A DNA stretch of 64,000 bases from Microbacterium caowuchunii. GTDB lineage: Bacteria; Actinomycetota; Actinomycetes; Actinomycetales; Microbacteriaceae. The stretch lies in NCBI RefSeq assembly GCF_008727755.1, contig NZ_CP044231.1:744001-808000 (forward strand), read 5' to 3'. The position numbers and the translations under genes were made by a program. Positions 33,189-41,798 of this stretch are shown here, piece after piece (within the stretch, counting starts at the first letter, position 1; the number at the start of each line of letters is the position of its first letter). The notes beneath the pieces were generated by a model, which worked only from the letters and a program-made list of their open reading frames with translations, ran no database searches and was not told the origin of the DNA.

Positions 33189-35789
33189 TCAGAGCAGTCC
33201 GACTTCGTGCGCGCGGGCGATCGCCGCATCCCGGGTCGTCGCGTCCAGCTTCCGATAGATGTTGGCCAGGTGTGTCTTGATCGTGCTGAGAGACACGAAG
33301 CACAGGTCGGCGAGCTCCGAGTTCTTGTACCGGCTGGGCAGGTAGGTGAGGATCTGCAGCTCGCGGTCGGTGAGCGGGGCGAGTAGATCGGTCGCTGGCA
33401 GGGGCATATGTGCGTCGCGGGCCCGATCCAGAATGCTGCGCCGGAGGCCATCGTGACTGCGGGTGTGCCCCGCGACCAGAGCCAGGACAGTGCCTCCTGC
33501 GCGGATGAACACATCCACCAGTCCCTCCGGTTCGGCGAGGTCGAAGGCCTCCGCGAGCCGGTGGTGGCAGGCGGCGGTGTCCCCGTCCGCTGCGGCGAGC
33601 CACGCGGCGAGGATCCGGCGCTGCACACCCTCCAGGGGTGCGGCGGCGGAGGGAGGGAGAGCATCGGCGAGCAGCGCCCGGGCGCGGGCACGGTGCCCCG
33701 CTGCGAGGGCCGCCGCCACCGCCTCGAAGAAGACGGCCGGATCGAGCAGGCAGTCCCGCGACAGTTCGCGTGCGGCGGCGTCCGGCGCGGCACGGAGCCG
33801 TAGGCGACGTGCGCGCAGGGCGCCCAGCCGCCGCGCGACGATCGGCGGCGGACAGGTCGCTGCCTCTTCCGCGAAGCCCTCGGCGGGGGCGGGATCCTCC
33901 TCGAACGGGTGTCCGAGGCTCAACTCGGCGGACTGCAGGCGCGTGATCCACATCAGTTGATCCCGCCTGTTCGACGCGGACCGGACGATCGCCTCGCGGA
34001 GGGGAAGCGCCGCGTGCCGCGGCTGAGCCTGTTCCAGCGCGATCTGCGCCAGGGCGAGATACGCGTCGGCGACGACCGGATGGAACGGGCGACCGACCTC
34101 CCGGGCGAGGGTGAGCGCCTCGTGGGCGGATAACCGGGCGTCCCGCATCCGCCCCGCCCAGGCGTCTATCAATGCGCGGGTGCCGAGCGCGCCCACCCGG
34201 TAGAGCGGGTAGGAGCTCCCGCGCGAGGACAGCGTACGGGCCGCCCAGCGCGCGGACTCGTCACGGTTCCCGGCCAGGAAGTGGGCGCGCGCACCGGACA
34301 GCAGCGTGAGCGTCTCCAGAAGCCGCGGATCGGTCACGTTCAGCAGGTTCGGGACCGGCGAACCGTCGTCCTCTGCGAGAAGCCCGATGGCCCGCTCCGC
34401 CGCGACGACGGAGACTTCGGGGTGCCCCGCGAAGTACACCTTCGCGCTGAGGTAAGTCGTGGCGATCTTGCGTTGCCCCGCAGTCGATCGCGGTTCCGAC
34501 AGCAGCCGACCGAGGATGTCCTCGGACTTCGCGGTCTGACCCGCCATCCCCCACAACATCCCGAGCAGCAGCCAGGCATCCAGACGGTCCGCGCGGACCG
34601 CCTCCGGAATGCTCTCGATCCAGTTGATGACGGTGAGCATCTCGCCGCGTTCGTAGACCTCCGTCATCCTCGTCGTGACCACATCGATGACCTGCGCCCA
34701 GTCCTTCGCGCGCAGCAGGTACTCGACGGCCGCGTGCACCTCGTCGCGGTCCAGATGCCATGTCGCGGCTCGGTGCAGGAGCTCGACCTCGAGGGCGGGA
34801 TCCGCGGCACGCAACCGGTACCGGAGCATGTCCTGGAAGAGCGGGTGGAATCGATACTCGCTCCGCGTCGTGTCGAGCGGGACGAGAAACATGGACTCGC
34901 GTTCCAGCTCCTCCAGGAGAAGCTGCGCGTCGTCCCGGCCGATCACGACGTTCACCAGCCCCGCACTCATACGGTCGAGTATCGACATCCGCAGCAGCGC
35001 TCGCCGGCGGCGCGGGGTCTGGATCTGCAGGGTCTCCTCGGTCAGGTAGTCGACGATCAGCCGGTCGGTGCCGTTGAACTGCGCGATGAACTCATCCGGA
35101 TCGTCGCGATGCCGGAGCGTCACGGCGGCGAGCTGCAGCCCTGCCGCCCAGCCCTCCGTGCGTTTCACCAGGGCGCCGATCTGACCGGAGGAGAACGCCA
35201 CGCCCGTGATCCCGCTGAGCAGCTGGGTGGCCTCTGCGACAGTGAGCGCGAGATCCGCCTGCCGGAACTCGAGGAGCGCGTCGTCGGCGCGGGAGCGTCC
35301 CCGCGGCAACGGCGGGTCCACCCGGCTGGAGAGGATGACATGGACGTGGGCCGGCAGGATCCTCAGCACTCGGGCGAGGTCCGTCAGCAGAACACGACTG
35401 GTGATGCGGTGCAGATCGTCGATGATGAACACGCACTCCGGGAAACGGCGGAGTTCGTCACCGAGTGCGTCGATGAGTGCCGTGCCGAGCCCGTTGGCGT
35501 GCAAGCGGATGAGGGTGCGGGTCCCGTCCGAGATCGGTTCGACGACGGACAGGGTGTCCAGCATCCGGGTCGCGAACCGGACCGGGTCGTTGTCCGCGTC
35601 ATCCGCGTCGAGTCGGGCGCACGGTGTCTCGGGGTGGGATGCCACCCATTGCGCGAGCAGCGTCGTCTTGCCGGAGCCTGCGGGGGCGATCACCGTCGTC
35701 AGGCGAACGGACAACGCCTCGTCGAGGCGTTCCCGCAGTGCGGGACGGTCGACGCGAGCGGCGCGGGCGGACGCTGTGCGACTGGTCAT
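33189..35789 (-). CDS. large ATP-binding LuxR-family regulator (MalT/LAL type)
   Basis: An 866-residue STAND-type regulator. The N-terminus carries the ATPase: Walker A APAGSGKTT (35-43), Walker B FIIDDLHR (about 115), then a winged-helix-like stretch. The middle (about 350-780) is helical repeats of the TPR-like type that usually bind an inducer or partner. The C-terminus is a LuxR helix-turn-helix, PLTDRELQILTYL then LSTIKTHLANIYRKLDA (about 800-855). Such proteins oligomerise on ATP and inducer to activate promoters. Candidate targets are the flanking membrane-protein genes; nothing in the sequence proves it. Confidence 0.9.
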   Translation of the reverse strand: MTSRTASARAARVDRPALRERLDEALSVRLTTVIAPAGSGKTTLLAQWVASHPETPCARLDADDADNDPVRFATRMLDTLSVVEPISDGTRTLIRLHANGLGTALIDALGDELRRFPECVFIIDDLHRITSRVLLTDLARVLRILPAHVHVILSSRVDPPLPRGRSRADDALLEFRQADLALTVAEATQLLSGITGVAFSSGQIGALVKRTEGWAAGLQLAAVTLRHRDDPDEFIAQFNGTDRLIVDYLTEETLQIQTPRRRRALLRMSILDRMSAGLVNVVIGRDDAQLLLEELERESMFLVPLDTTRSEYRFHPLFQDMLRYRLRAADPALEVELLHRAATWHLDRDEVHAAVEYLLRAKDWAQVIDVVTTRMTEVYERGEMLTVINWIESIPEAVRADRLDAWLLLGMLWGMAGQTAKSEDILGRLLSEPRSTAGQRKIATTYLSAKVYFAGHPEVSVVAAERAIGLLAEDDGSPVPNLLNVTDPRLLETLTLLSGARAHFLAGNRDESARWAARTLSSRGSSYPLYRVGALGTRALIDAWAGRMRDARLSAHEALTLAREVGRPFHPVVADAYLALAQIALEQAQPRHAALPLREAIVRSASNRRDQLMWITRLQSAELSLGHPFEEDPAPAEGFAEEAATCPPPIVARRLGALRARRLRLRAAPDAAARELSRDCLLDPAVFFEAVAAALAAGHRARARALLADALPPSAAAPLEGVQRRILAAWLAAADGDTAACHHRLAEAFDLAEPEGLVDVFIRAGGTVLALVAGHTRSHDGLRRSILDRARDAHMPLPATDLLAPLTDRELQILTYLPSRYKNSELADLCFVSLSTIKTHLANIYRKLDATTRDAAIARAHEVGLL

Positions 35790-35926
35790 CTCGACGCGCC
35801 GCCTCCCCTCGTCCGTGGTCGGTTTCTCGGTGACGTGAGCGCGATGTGACGGTCATGATCCTCCTCTTCGGTGCCGGCCGCCAGACGGGACGGGGTGGCG
35901 CCGTCCCCACCACGCCCGGACACTCG

Positions 35927-36120
35927 TCACGCGGTCGACAGGGCGCGTACCTTCAACGACTCGTAGTCCGTTGCGGTGATGGCACCCGCATCGAGGAGTG
36001 CCTTGGCCCGGGCGATCTCGTCGCTGGGCGAGGTCCGCGCGGTGCCCACCACGGATCTGTTGTAGGCCTCGGTGTCGTGTCGGGCGCTCTGCGCGCGGCG
36101 GTGTACTGCCGGTCCGCCAT
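35927..36120 (-). pseudogene. small SHOCT-domain protein, apparently frameshifted
   Basis: The last 40 codons before the TGA at 35927 read VGTARTSPSDEIARAKALLD then AGAITATDYESLKVRALSTA, a clear SHOCT helix pair (short C-terminal oligomerisation domain). Upstream in the same frame the protein-like sequence goes back to HDTEAYNRSV but has no good start. A plausible start ATG at 36120 (MADRQYTAARRA) is in another frame; one added base near 36085-36080 would join them into a protein of about 65 residues. So the gene carries a frameshift or the sequence an error; a 41-residue version from GTG 36052 is also possible. Confidence 0.5.
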
Positions 36121-36139
36121 CGAAGGCAGTGCGTCGCGA

Positions 36140-36346
36140 TCAGTTGAGCGGATTCACCGAGATCAGCGGGATGTTGAGGCTGCTCAGCTGTGTGAGGATG
36201 CCCTGCAGTCGCGCCTGGTCCGGGACGGGGCCGATGAGGTGGGTGCGGCCGTTCTCGACCCGGGCGACGCGGAAGTTACCGATGGCCGTGCCGAGGGCTT
36301 CGCCGAGCGTGCCCTGGACGACGATCTCGATCATCTGCGCGCTCAC
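36140..36346 (-). CDS. small conserved-looking protein, unknown function
   Basis: A 68-residue soluble protein (MIEIVVQGTLGEALGTAIGN, then VARVENGRTHLIGPVPDQAR and a C-terminal LQGILTQLSSLNIPLISVN). The alternating hydrophobic pattern suggests a small beta-alpha-beta fold, somewhat ACT-like. GGAGGT lies 4-5 nt before the GTG start, good evidence for translation. It precedes the SHOCT gene by 19 bp and both point towards the LuxR-type regulator gene. I recall similar pairs in other actinobacteria but no function. Confidence 0.6.
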   Translation of the reverse strand: MSAQMIEIVVQGTLGEALGTAIGNFRVARVENGRTHLIGPVPDQARLQGILTQLSSLNIPLISVNPLN

Positions 36347-36432
36347 GCTGACCTCCCGTCGATCCCATCATCCGCACGGGCGGCCGAGTTGGCATCGGCC
36401 GGTGAGGATGATGATCCCCTTCGGGCCGTGTT

Positions 36433-36516
36433 TTCTCCCGCGAGACTGCACGCCAACTACGAGACGGACGTAACCACGCGCAGTCTCGTGGTTGCTATGC
36501 AGTCTCGCGGGAAGAA
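36433..36516. repeat. long imperfect inverted repeat, REP-like element
   Basis: Arms of about 34 bases starting TTCTCCCGCGAGACTGCA and ending TGCAGTCTCGCGGGAAGAA pair with a few mismatches; an inner pair CAACTACGAGAC / GTCTCGTGGTTG continues the stem around a 15-base centre. There is no gene in 36347-36669, so this is an intergenic palindromic element. Size and form suit a dispersed REP/BIME-like repeat; copy number cannot be seen from one window. Confidence 0.6.
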
Positions 36517-36623
36517 ATGAGGATAGGGGATTCGCCCCCACCGCTTCTCCACCCGCCGCTGCGCGCCGCGCGGAGCCTCGGCGGCGTGGGCCCACCCAAG
36601 GGTTCTCATCGCTGTGCCCGATA

Positions 36624-36666
36624 AAGAGTTTGAGGCCGCACCCTTCGGGCGCGGCCTCAAACTCTT
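36624..36666 (-). terminator. terminator of the tRNA-Ser gene
   Basis: Perfect 16-bp stem AAGAGTTTGAGGCCGC with its complement, with a small inner CCC-TTC-GGG pairing in the loop, beginning 3 bp beyond the tRNA. On the minus strand it is followed by TTTATC, a short U-tract. Confidence 0.85.
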
Positions 36667-36669
36667 CTG

Positions 36670-36754
36670 CGGAGGATAGGGGATTCGAACCCCTGAGAGC
36701 TTTCACTCAACACGCTTTCCAAGCGTGCGCCATAGGCCACTAGGCGAATCCTCC
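36670..36754 (-). tRNA. tRNA-Ser (anticodon GGA)
   Basis: The 85-nt sequence folds as a class II tRNA: acceptor GGAGGAT with ATCCTCC, D-arm GCCTAGTGGCCTATGGC, anticodon stem-loop CACGC-TTGGAAA-GCGTG giving anticodon GGA (reads UCC/UCU), a long variable arm and a T-arm AGGGG-TTCGAAT-CCCCT. The CCA end is not encoded (CAG follows the discriminator G). A perfect terminator hairpin follows. Confidence 0.95.
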
Positions 36755-36780
36755 TCGGCCCCGGAGGGCCGCGGACCATC

Positions 36781-39042
36781 CTACCTTGCTCCGGAGGGCT
36801 CCCTTGCACCGGCGGTCGCGCTGCCGGGCCGGACGACCAGCGAACGGGGTACGAGCACAGCCAGGAGGCGGCGGCCGAGGGGCGTTCCGGCGCGGAGCGC
36901 GCCCCGGACGGCATCCACTGCGGAAGCGAGCGTACCGTCCCGCGCCGCCCCGCTCCGTGCCGACCCGGCCGGCGCGTAGCTGGCGTGCTCGACGGCGGTG
37001 ACGAGGGCGTCCACCGCACCCGGCGGGGCGCCGTGCGCCGCGACGAGCCGCGCGCCGAACGACCGCGGTGACTCGCTCGCGGGGACCGGGATGCCGAGGT
37101 CGATAGCGGTGTCCTGCACGACCCGCCATGCGGCCCGCTCATCGCCGCCGCCCGCCGCCGTCAGCTGCCGTCGCCGCCACGCCGCGCGAACCACCCCGGG
37201 GGCGCCCAGCAGCGCGACGATGGCCAGGCCGACCAGGCCCGGTACCGCGGTGGGGGACGCCTGATCGTCCTGCGCCGCGCCGGACTCGGTCGCACCCGGC
37301 AGATCCGGTCGCTCGGACGGTCCGGCGGAGGGGGCTGCGCTCTGCTCGGGCGTCAGCCCGAGCTCCTGGTCGGCGGCGCTGCCGGGCGTGGTGGCCCCGC
37401 TCGAGAACGTCGGCGGTGACCCCAGGCTGTTCGTCGGCTCGAACCCCACCCAGCCGATGCCCTCGAAGTACACCTCCGGCCACGCGTGGAGCAGATCGCT
37501 CGTCACCGAATAGACCACCTGATCGTCCACGAGCTCGGGCGTGTCCGCGCCGGGCAGGTAGCCGATCACCACCCGGGTGGGGATGTCGAGGGAGCGCGCC
37601 ATGACGGCGAAGGCCGAGGCGAAGTGCACGCAGTACCCGGTGCGTTCGACGAGGAACCGCTCCACCGCGTCGACCCCCGCCCCGTCGAAGCCCTCCTCGA
37701 CGGGCGCATCGAGCGAGTAGGAGAACGCCGAAGAGCGGAACCAGCGCTGCAGTGCCGTCACCGCGTCGTAGTCGGTCCGCGCGTCGGCGGTGACCTCGCG
37801 GGCGAGCTGCCCGATGAGGTCGGGCGTCACGACCGGCAGCTGCACGTAATCGGGAGCGACCGCCGCGCCGCGCGCCCGGGCGCCGCGGATCTGCTCCAGG
37901 GTCGGACGGGGCTCCTCCGTGAGCACCTCGTAGCCCTGACCCGAGGTGTTCGCCTGCAGCGCCACGACCGTCCGGTTCTCGGCGATCAGCCCCCAGTCGC
38001 CGCGGAGCCCGCCGATGTCCGTCGCGGGATAGGGGAGGGGCAGGTAGGTGCTGGAGAGCCGCTCGATGTCGATGCGGGTGACCTGCTCCGCGCGCGCCAC
38101 ATCCGCCCCCGCGGGCACGGGCCCGAATCCCTCTCCGCTGCCGACCGGCTCCGGACGCTGCTCGTCCGGCCGCCATACCTCGCCGGCGAAGGCGGACAGC
38201 GTCACCGCGCGCAGGTACGGTGCGGTGGACGCGGTCGTGCGCACGCGCAGCACCTCGACCGGGTTCGGGCGCCGCAGATCGTCGCCCAGGCGCAGCGTGG
38301 GGTTGATCCCGGAACTGCCCGCGGCGATCGGGTCCGCCCGGCTCTCCGGGGCCGGGAGGAGCGGCGTGAGCACCACCGCCACGATCACCGCCACCGCACC
38401 GATCGCCACCCCCGTGGCGGAGGCGGTCGAGGGTCGCCGCGACGACCCGGCGTGCCGCGCGCGGGTATCGGTGCGGAGCAGGAAGAGGATGCCGATCCCG
38501 AGCACGACGAACGCGCCGACGTCCATGGGTGCCGGAACCGCGATGGTGGGGACGAGGGCGACCGCGACGAGGGCGACGGCGCCCAGCAACGGCAGCCGGG
38601 TCGTGACCACGACATGATCCAGCACGAGGGTGAGCACTCCGACGCTCGCCACCACGAAGAACGACAGCGCGTCGGATGCAGGCAGGGGCGCGGCGCCCGT
38701 GGCCATCTGCTGGACGGCATCCGTGAGGAGGACCGGGACCGCCCGGAGGGTGCCCGGTGTCGGGATGACGCCGAACCAGGCGGTGTCGCGGAAGAACGCG
38801 ACGGTGATCACGAGCACGAACAGCGCGGACTCGACCAGCGAGACCCCCACCGCCGGGACCCGCGCCCGGCGCAGCAGCGCGCCCGTGGCCAGCATCACCG
38901 TCGCGAGGGTCAGGGCTCCGGGCACCCAGCCGCCGGGTTCGATGACGCGCGTCACCGGCATCATCGCCGCCGTCAGGGAGAGCAGGATCCCCGCCGCCAG
39001 CGCCGCCGCGCCGCGCCGGCGCAACCGCTCAGGCCGCGGCAT
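36781..39042 (-). CDS. transglutaminase-like membrane protein (TgpA/DUF3488 type)
   Basis: A 753-residue protein: about six N-terminal membrane helices (about 10-220), an extracytoplasmic transglutaminase-like domain and a C-terminal helix followed by a DUF4129-type tail. The catalytic Cys is in ERTGYCVHFASAFAVMARSL (about residue 472) and the His in SDLLHAWPEVYFEGIGWVGF (about 515); the usual Asp position reads FEPTN. The reaction could be peptide cross-linking or proteolysis at the cell surface. ATG 39042 is chosen because GGAGGT precedes it by 6 nt and it lies inside the DUF58 3' end (14-bp overlap). It is the third gene of the MoxR-DUF58-transglutaminase operon. Confidence 0.88.
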   Translation of the reverse strand: MPRPERLRRRGAAALAAGILLSLTAAMMPVTRVIEPGGWVPGALTLATVMLATGALLRRARVPAVGVSLVESALFVLVITVAFFRDTAWFGVIPTPGTLRAVPVLLTDAVQQMATGAAPLPASDALSFFVVASVGVLTLVLDHVVVTTRLPLLGAVALVAVALVPTIAVPAPMDVGAFVVLGIGILFLLRTDTRARHAGSSRRPSTASATGVAIGAVAVIVAVVLTPLLPAPESRADPIAAGSSGINPTLRLGDDLRRPNPVEVLRVRTTASTAPYLRAVTLSAFAGEVWRPDEQRPEPVGSGEGFGPVPAGADVARAEQVTRIDIERLSSTYLPLPYPATDIGGLRGDWGLIAENRTVVALQANTSGQGYEVLTEEPRPTLEQIRGARARGAAVAPDYVQLPVVTPDLIGQLAREVTADARTDYDAVTALQRWFRSSAFSYSLDAPVEEGFDGAGVDAVERFLVERTGYCVHFASAFAVMARSLDIPTRVVIGYLPGADTPELVDDQVVYSVTSDLLHAWPEVYFEGIGWVGFEPTNSLGSPPTFSSGATTPGSAADQELGLTPEQSAAPSAGPSERPDLPGATESGAAQDDQASPTAVPGLVGLAIVALLGAPGVVRAAWRRRQLTAAGGGDERAAWRVVQDTAIDLGIPVPASESPRSFGARLVAAHGAPPGAVDALVTAVEHASYAPAGSARSGAARDGTLASAVDAVRGALRAGTPLGRRLLAVLVPRSLVVRPGSATAGAREPSGAR

Positions 39043-40264
39043 CGCCGGACCTCCAGGCGCCCGCCGCTCGCCAGGCTCCCGCCGCATCATCGCGCAGGCG
39101 CGCGGTCGCCCAGCCGCCCGCCGCCTCGAGGGCGTCCGGTTCGGGGGAGGCCGACAGGAGCATCGGGAAGGAGCTGTGGTGCGCGACGACCGCGAGCGCC
39201 TCCGCATCCCGCCGCCCGAGGTGGCCGGTGACGACCACGAGCGGGCCCGTCGTCGTCCCCGAGAAGACGTCGATGAGGGCGAGGAGCCGGTCGTCGGGCC
39301 GGGCGGTGACCGTGGCGAGGGCGAACATGGCGTCCTCGAGGGCGCCGGCGTCGGTCGCGTCGATCCGCGCGCACAGGGGCGTCCCGTCGGCGTCGATGAC
39401 CTCCACGGCGTAGCCGTCCTGCACGAGACGGACGACGGCCGAGGCGCACAGGGTCACCGCGGTCTCGAAGGCGGCATCGGCCCCGGTCCGTTCCAGCGCA
39501 CCGGGGCTCCAGCGCATCGCGCCGCGATCGAGCACGATCACGGCCTCCGGGGCGGTCTCCTGCTCCTCCTGCCGGACCATCAGTTCGTCGCGGTGGGCGG
39601 AGGCGCGCCAGTGGATGCGGCGCATCGAGTCGCCCGGGGCCCACGGCCGGGCGACGATGTCGTCGGTGCCCTGGCCGAGACGATTGGCGGGGGAGGGAAC
39701 GGTCCCCCCCGACCTTCCGGACATCCCGGAGAGCGTCGGCAGCTCGACCGTGGCAGGGGTGACCACGAGACGCGTGAGTTCCCCGAGGGAGACCGTGCGT
39801 CGGGCGATGCCGAACGGGTCGGTGCTGGTGACCTCCAGTGGGCCCAGCCAGTGCACCCCGCGCTGTCGCGGGACGGCACGGTAGGTCAGTTCCGCGGTCC
39901 GGTCCGCCCGGCTGAAGCCGGAGGCGACGGCGGGGAACGTTCCGTACGCCGTGCCTGTGACGGCGCGCGGGAGGTCGTCGTGCCAGCGTCCGCCCATCGC
40001 CGGGAGGGTGCTGCGCATGACGACGTGCACCGAGACGGAGAGGTCGGTGCCGGCCTCGGGCACGCTGGGGGACACCGTGCGGGTGACGTCGGCGCGACCC
40101 CGGCCGGCCACGACCGCCAGCACCGATCCGATCACGAGGGCGAGCATGAGCAGCCCGAACCAGATCAGTTCCACGAGCCCCAGCTGATTGGCCACGGCGA
40201 AGCAGCCGAGGGCCAGCACGAGCGCGCCGGTGCCCCGATTGGTGAGCAGTCGTACCCGGCGCAT
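39029..40264 (-). CDS. DUF58 (VWA-like) membrane-anchored protein
   Basis: A 411-residue protein with two N-terminal helices (about 15-55), a beta-rich middle and the DUF58 core, whose hallmark GDSMRRIHWRASAHRDELMVRQ is at about 215-236. The last 150 residues resemble a von Willebrand A fold, with a degenerate metal site (VIVLDRGAM). DUF58 proteins pair with MoxR ATPases and are thought to act as metal-dependent adaptors for envelope complexes. Start ATG 40264, 4 bp after moxR. Confidence 0.88.
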   Translation of the reverse strand: MRRVRLLTNRGTGALVLALGCFAVANQLGLVELIWFGLLMLALVIGSVLAVVAGRGRADVTRTVSPSVPEAGTDLSVSVHVVMRSTLPAMGGRWHDDLPRAVTGTAYGTFPAVASGFSRADRTAELTYRAVPRQRGVHWLGPLEVTSTDPFGIARRTVSLGELTRLVVTPATVELPTLSGMSGRSGGTVPSPANRLGQGTDDIVARPWAPGDSMRRIHWRASAHRDELMVRQEEQETAPEAVIVLDRGAMRWSPGALERTGADAAFETAVTLCASAVVRLVQDGYAVEVIDADGTPLCARIDATDAGALEDAMFALATVTARPDDRLLALIDVFSGTTTGPLVVVTGHLGRRDAEALAVVAHHSSFPMLLSASPEPDALEAAGGWATARLRDDAAGAWRAAGAWRSGDAAA

Positions 40265-40268
40265 GGGC

Positions 40269-41273
40269 TCAGGGGCGCGCAGCCAGGGGCACGCGCACGG
40301 ACCCGACGATCCGCTCCAGGATCGCCGGGACGCTGTGCGCGTCCGCGCGGGCTCCGCTGACGCGGTTGGGGATGAGGCGATGGGCGAACACCGGGACGAC
40401 GAGGGAGGCGATGTCGTCGGGGATCACGAAGGAACGTCCGTCGAGCGCCGCCCACACCTTCGCGGCGCGCACCAGTTGCAGCGTGGCCCGGGGACTCGCG
40501 CCGAGGCGCAGGTCGGCGTGCACGCGGGTCGCGTGGGCGAGCCCCACCGCGTACTCCTCGACGGCGGGCGAGACGTGGATGCGGCGGGCCCAGGCGATGA
40601 GGTCGAGCACGCGCTGGGCGGTCAGGACCGGGCGGATCTTCTGGAGCGGGTTCTCCGTCTCCCGCTGACGCAGCATCAGGGTCTCGGCGGCCGCATCCGG
40701 ATACCCCATCGAGATGCGCATCATGAAACGATCGCGCTGCGCCTCGGGCAGCGCGTACGTGCCCTCCATGTCCAGCGGGTTCTGCGTGGCCACGACGAGG
40801 AACGGCGCCGGCAGCGGGTGCGAGTGACCGTCGACGGTGACCTGGCGCTCCTCCATCGCCTCGAGCAGGGCGGACTGCGTCTTGGGCGAGGAGCGGTTGA
40901 TCTCGTCGGCGATGACCACGTGCGCGAACACCGCGCCCGGTTTGAACTCGAACTCGCGGGCGACCGGGTCGAACACCGACACGCCGGTGACGTCTCCCGG
41001 GAGTAGGTCGGGGGTGAACTGGATGCGGCGGACGGTGCCGTGGATCGAGGCGGCGAGGGCACGCGCGAGCATGGTCTTGCCGACGCCCGGGACGTCCTCG
41101 ATGAGCAGGTGGCCCTCGGCCAGCAGGGCGACGAGCGCCGCGCGGACGGCCGCGGGCTTCCCGTCGATGACCGTCGAGACGGCATCGGCGACGGCGCCGG
41201 TCAGCTCGGCGAAGGACTCCGCGTTCATCTGCGCATCGGTGCGCAGCGCGGCATCCGGTCGGGTGTCGGTCAT
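40269..41273 (-). CDS. MoxR-family AAA+ ATPase
   Basis: A 334-residue chaperone-like ATPase. Walker A is EDVPGVGKT (about residue 60-68), Walker B VVIADEINR with the MoxR-typical RSSPKTQSALLEAMEE following it, sensor 1 VATQNPLDMEGTY and arginine-finger region LPEAQRDRFMMRI. It probably remodels or activates the DUF58/transglutaminase partners encoded just downstream. Start ATG 41273. The three-gene order moxR, DUF58, transglutaminase is a well-known bacterial arrangement. Confidence 0.92.
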   Translation of the reverse strand: MTDTRPDAALRTDAQMNAESFAELTGAVADAVSTVIDGKPAAVRAALVALLAEGHLLIEDVPGVGKTMLARALAASIHGTVRRIQFTPDLLPGDVTGVSVFDPVAREFEFKPGAVFAHVVIADEINRSSPKTQSALLEAMEERQVTVDGHSHPLPAPFLVVATQNPLDMEGTYALPEAQRDRFMMRISMGYPDAAAETLMLRQRETENPLQKIRPVLTAQRVLDLIAWARRIHVSPAVEEYAVGLAHATRVHADLRLGASPRATLQLVRAAKVWAALDGRSFVIPDDIASLVVPVFAHRLIPNRVSGARADAHSVPAILERIVGSVRVPLAARP

Positions 41274-41374
41274 GCCTGGCCTTCCGTGTCGGCGGCGGTA
41301 CGGCGAACCTCTTCGATCGTATCCTCGGAAACACGCGTCGGGGCCGGGGATTCGCCGTGGACGCCGCGGGGGTT

Positions 41375-41380
41375 TAGACT
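41375..41380 (+). promoter_or_regulatory. -10 element of the SRP RNA gene
   Basis: TAGACT ends 7-8 bp before the predicted RNA 5' end at about 41388. A weak TTCGCC lies 18 bp upstream as a -35. Confidence 0.6.
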
Positions 41381-41387
41381 CGGTACA

Positions 41388-41482
41388 GCTCTCCGCGAGG
41401 CGGCATCCAGGCCAATTCCCCCAGGACGGAAACGTAGCAAGGGTAACCGGGCTCTGCCGGGTTCGCGGAGAGTCTTTCTTTT
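41388..41482 (+). ncRNA. ffs: signal recognition particle RNA, small bacterial type (4.5S)
   Basis: The RNA that joins Ffh to form the signal recognition particle for membrane protein targeting. The sequence folds as one long hairpin: terminal stem CTCTCCGCGA with TCGCGGAGAG, and the conserved Ffh-binding tip CCAGGACGGAAACGTAGCAAGG (asymmetric loop with GGAA-type tetraloop region). It ends in TCTTTCTTTT, the built-in terminator tail. A TAGACT -10 lies just upstream. The rest of 41274-41592 holds no other gene. Confidence 0.93.
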
Positions 41483-41592
41483 CCCCGGTGGCACCGCATT
41501 TTCCCCGGTCCGAGCGGAACCCTCCCTGGCGGATCGGCCGCGCCGGTGTCAACCCGTGGCGGCCCGCCTCCCGCGTCGGCCAGCATGAGCGC

Positions 41593-41751
41593 ATGGTCGG
41601 ACTCGCAGTCATCCTCATCATCGTCGGAATCGTGCTGATCCTGCTCGGGGTGTTCGTGCAGGCGGTGAAGTTCCTCGTCTGGGTGGGCATCGTGATCCTG
41701 GTGCTCGCGGTGATCGCCTGGCTCATGCGGTTCATCCGGCGCCAGACGTGA
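41593..41751 (+). CDS. very small membrane protein
   Basis: A 52-residue, almost wholly hydrophobic protein with two helices (about 2-22 and 25-46) and a basic end RFIRRQT, so the C-terminus is likely cytoplasmic. Small two-helix proteins of this kind are frequent in actinobacteria and their roles are unknown. The ATG at 41593 lacks a strong Shine-Dalgarno; GAGCGC precedes it. The coding call rests on the clear hydrophobic design and G/C third positions. Confidence 0.6.
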   Translation: MVGLAVILIIVGIVLILLGVFVQAVKFLVWVGIVILVLAVIAWLMRFIRRQT

Positions 41752-41786
41752 CACGCGCACGCCTGGCCGGGCGCGCCGCCGCGACT

Positions 41787-41792
41787 TAGGCT
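41787..41792 (+). promoter_or_regulatory. -10 element of the pta leaderless promoter
   Basis: TAGGCT is separated by 6 nt from the GTG start of pta, with no ribosome-binding site between. Confidence 0.6.
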
Positions 41793-41798
41793 GTTCCG

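Noticed and set aside
36400-36640. Possible CRISPR-like repeats in the gene-free gap
   Set aside because: The repeats are inverted, not direct, and there is only one pair with no regular spacers or cas genes.
36368-36706. A 112-codon frame across the palindromic repeat towards tRNA-Ser
   Set aside because: It translates the palindrome and the tRNA terminator; the protein-like look comes from the repeat sequence.
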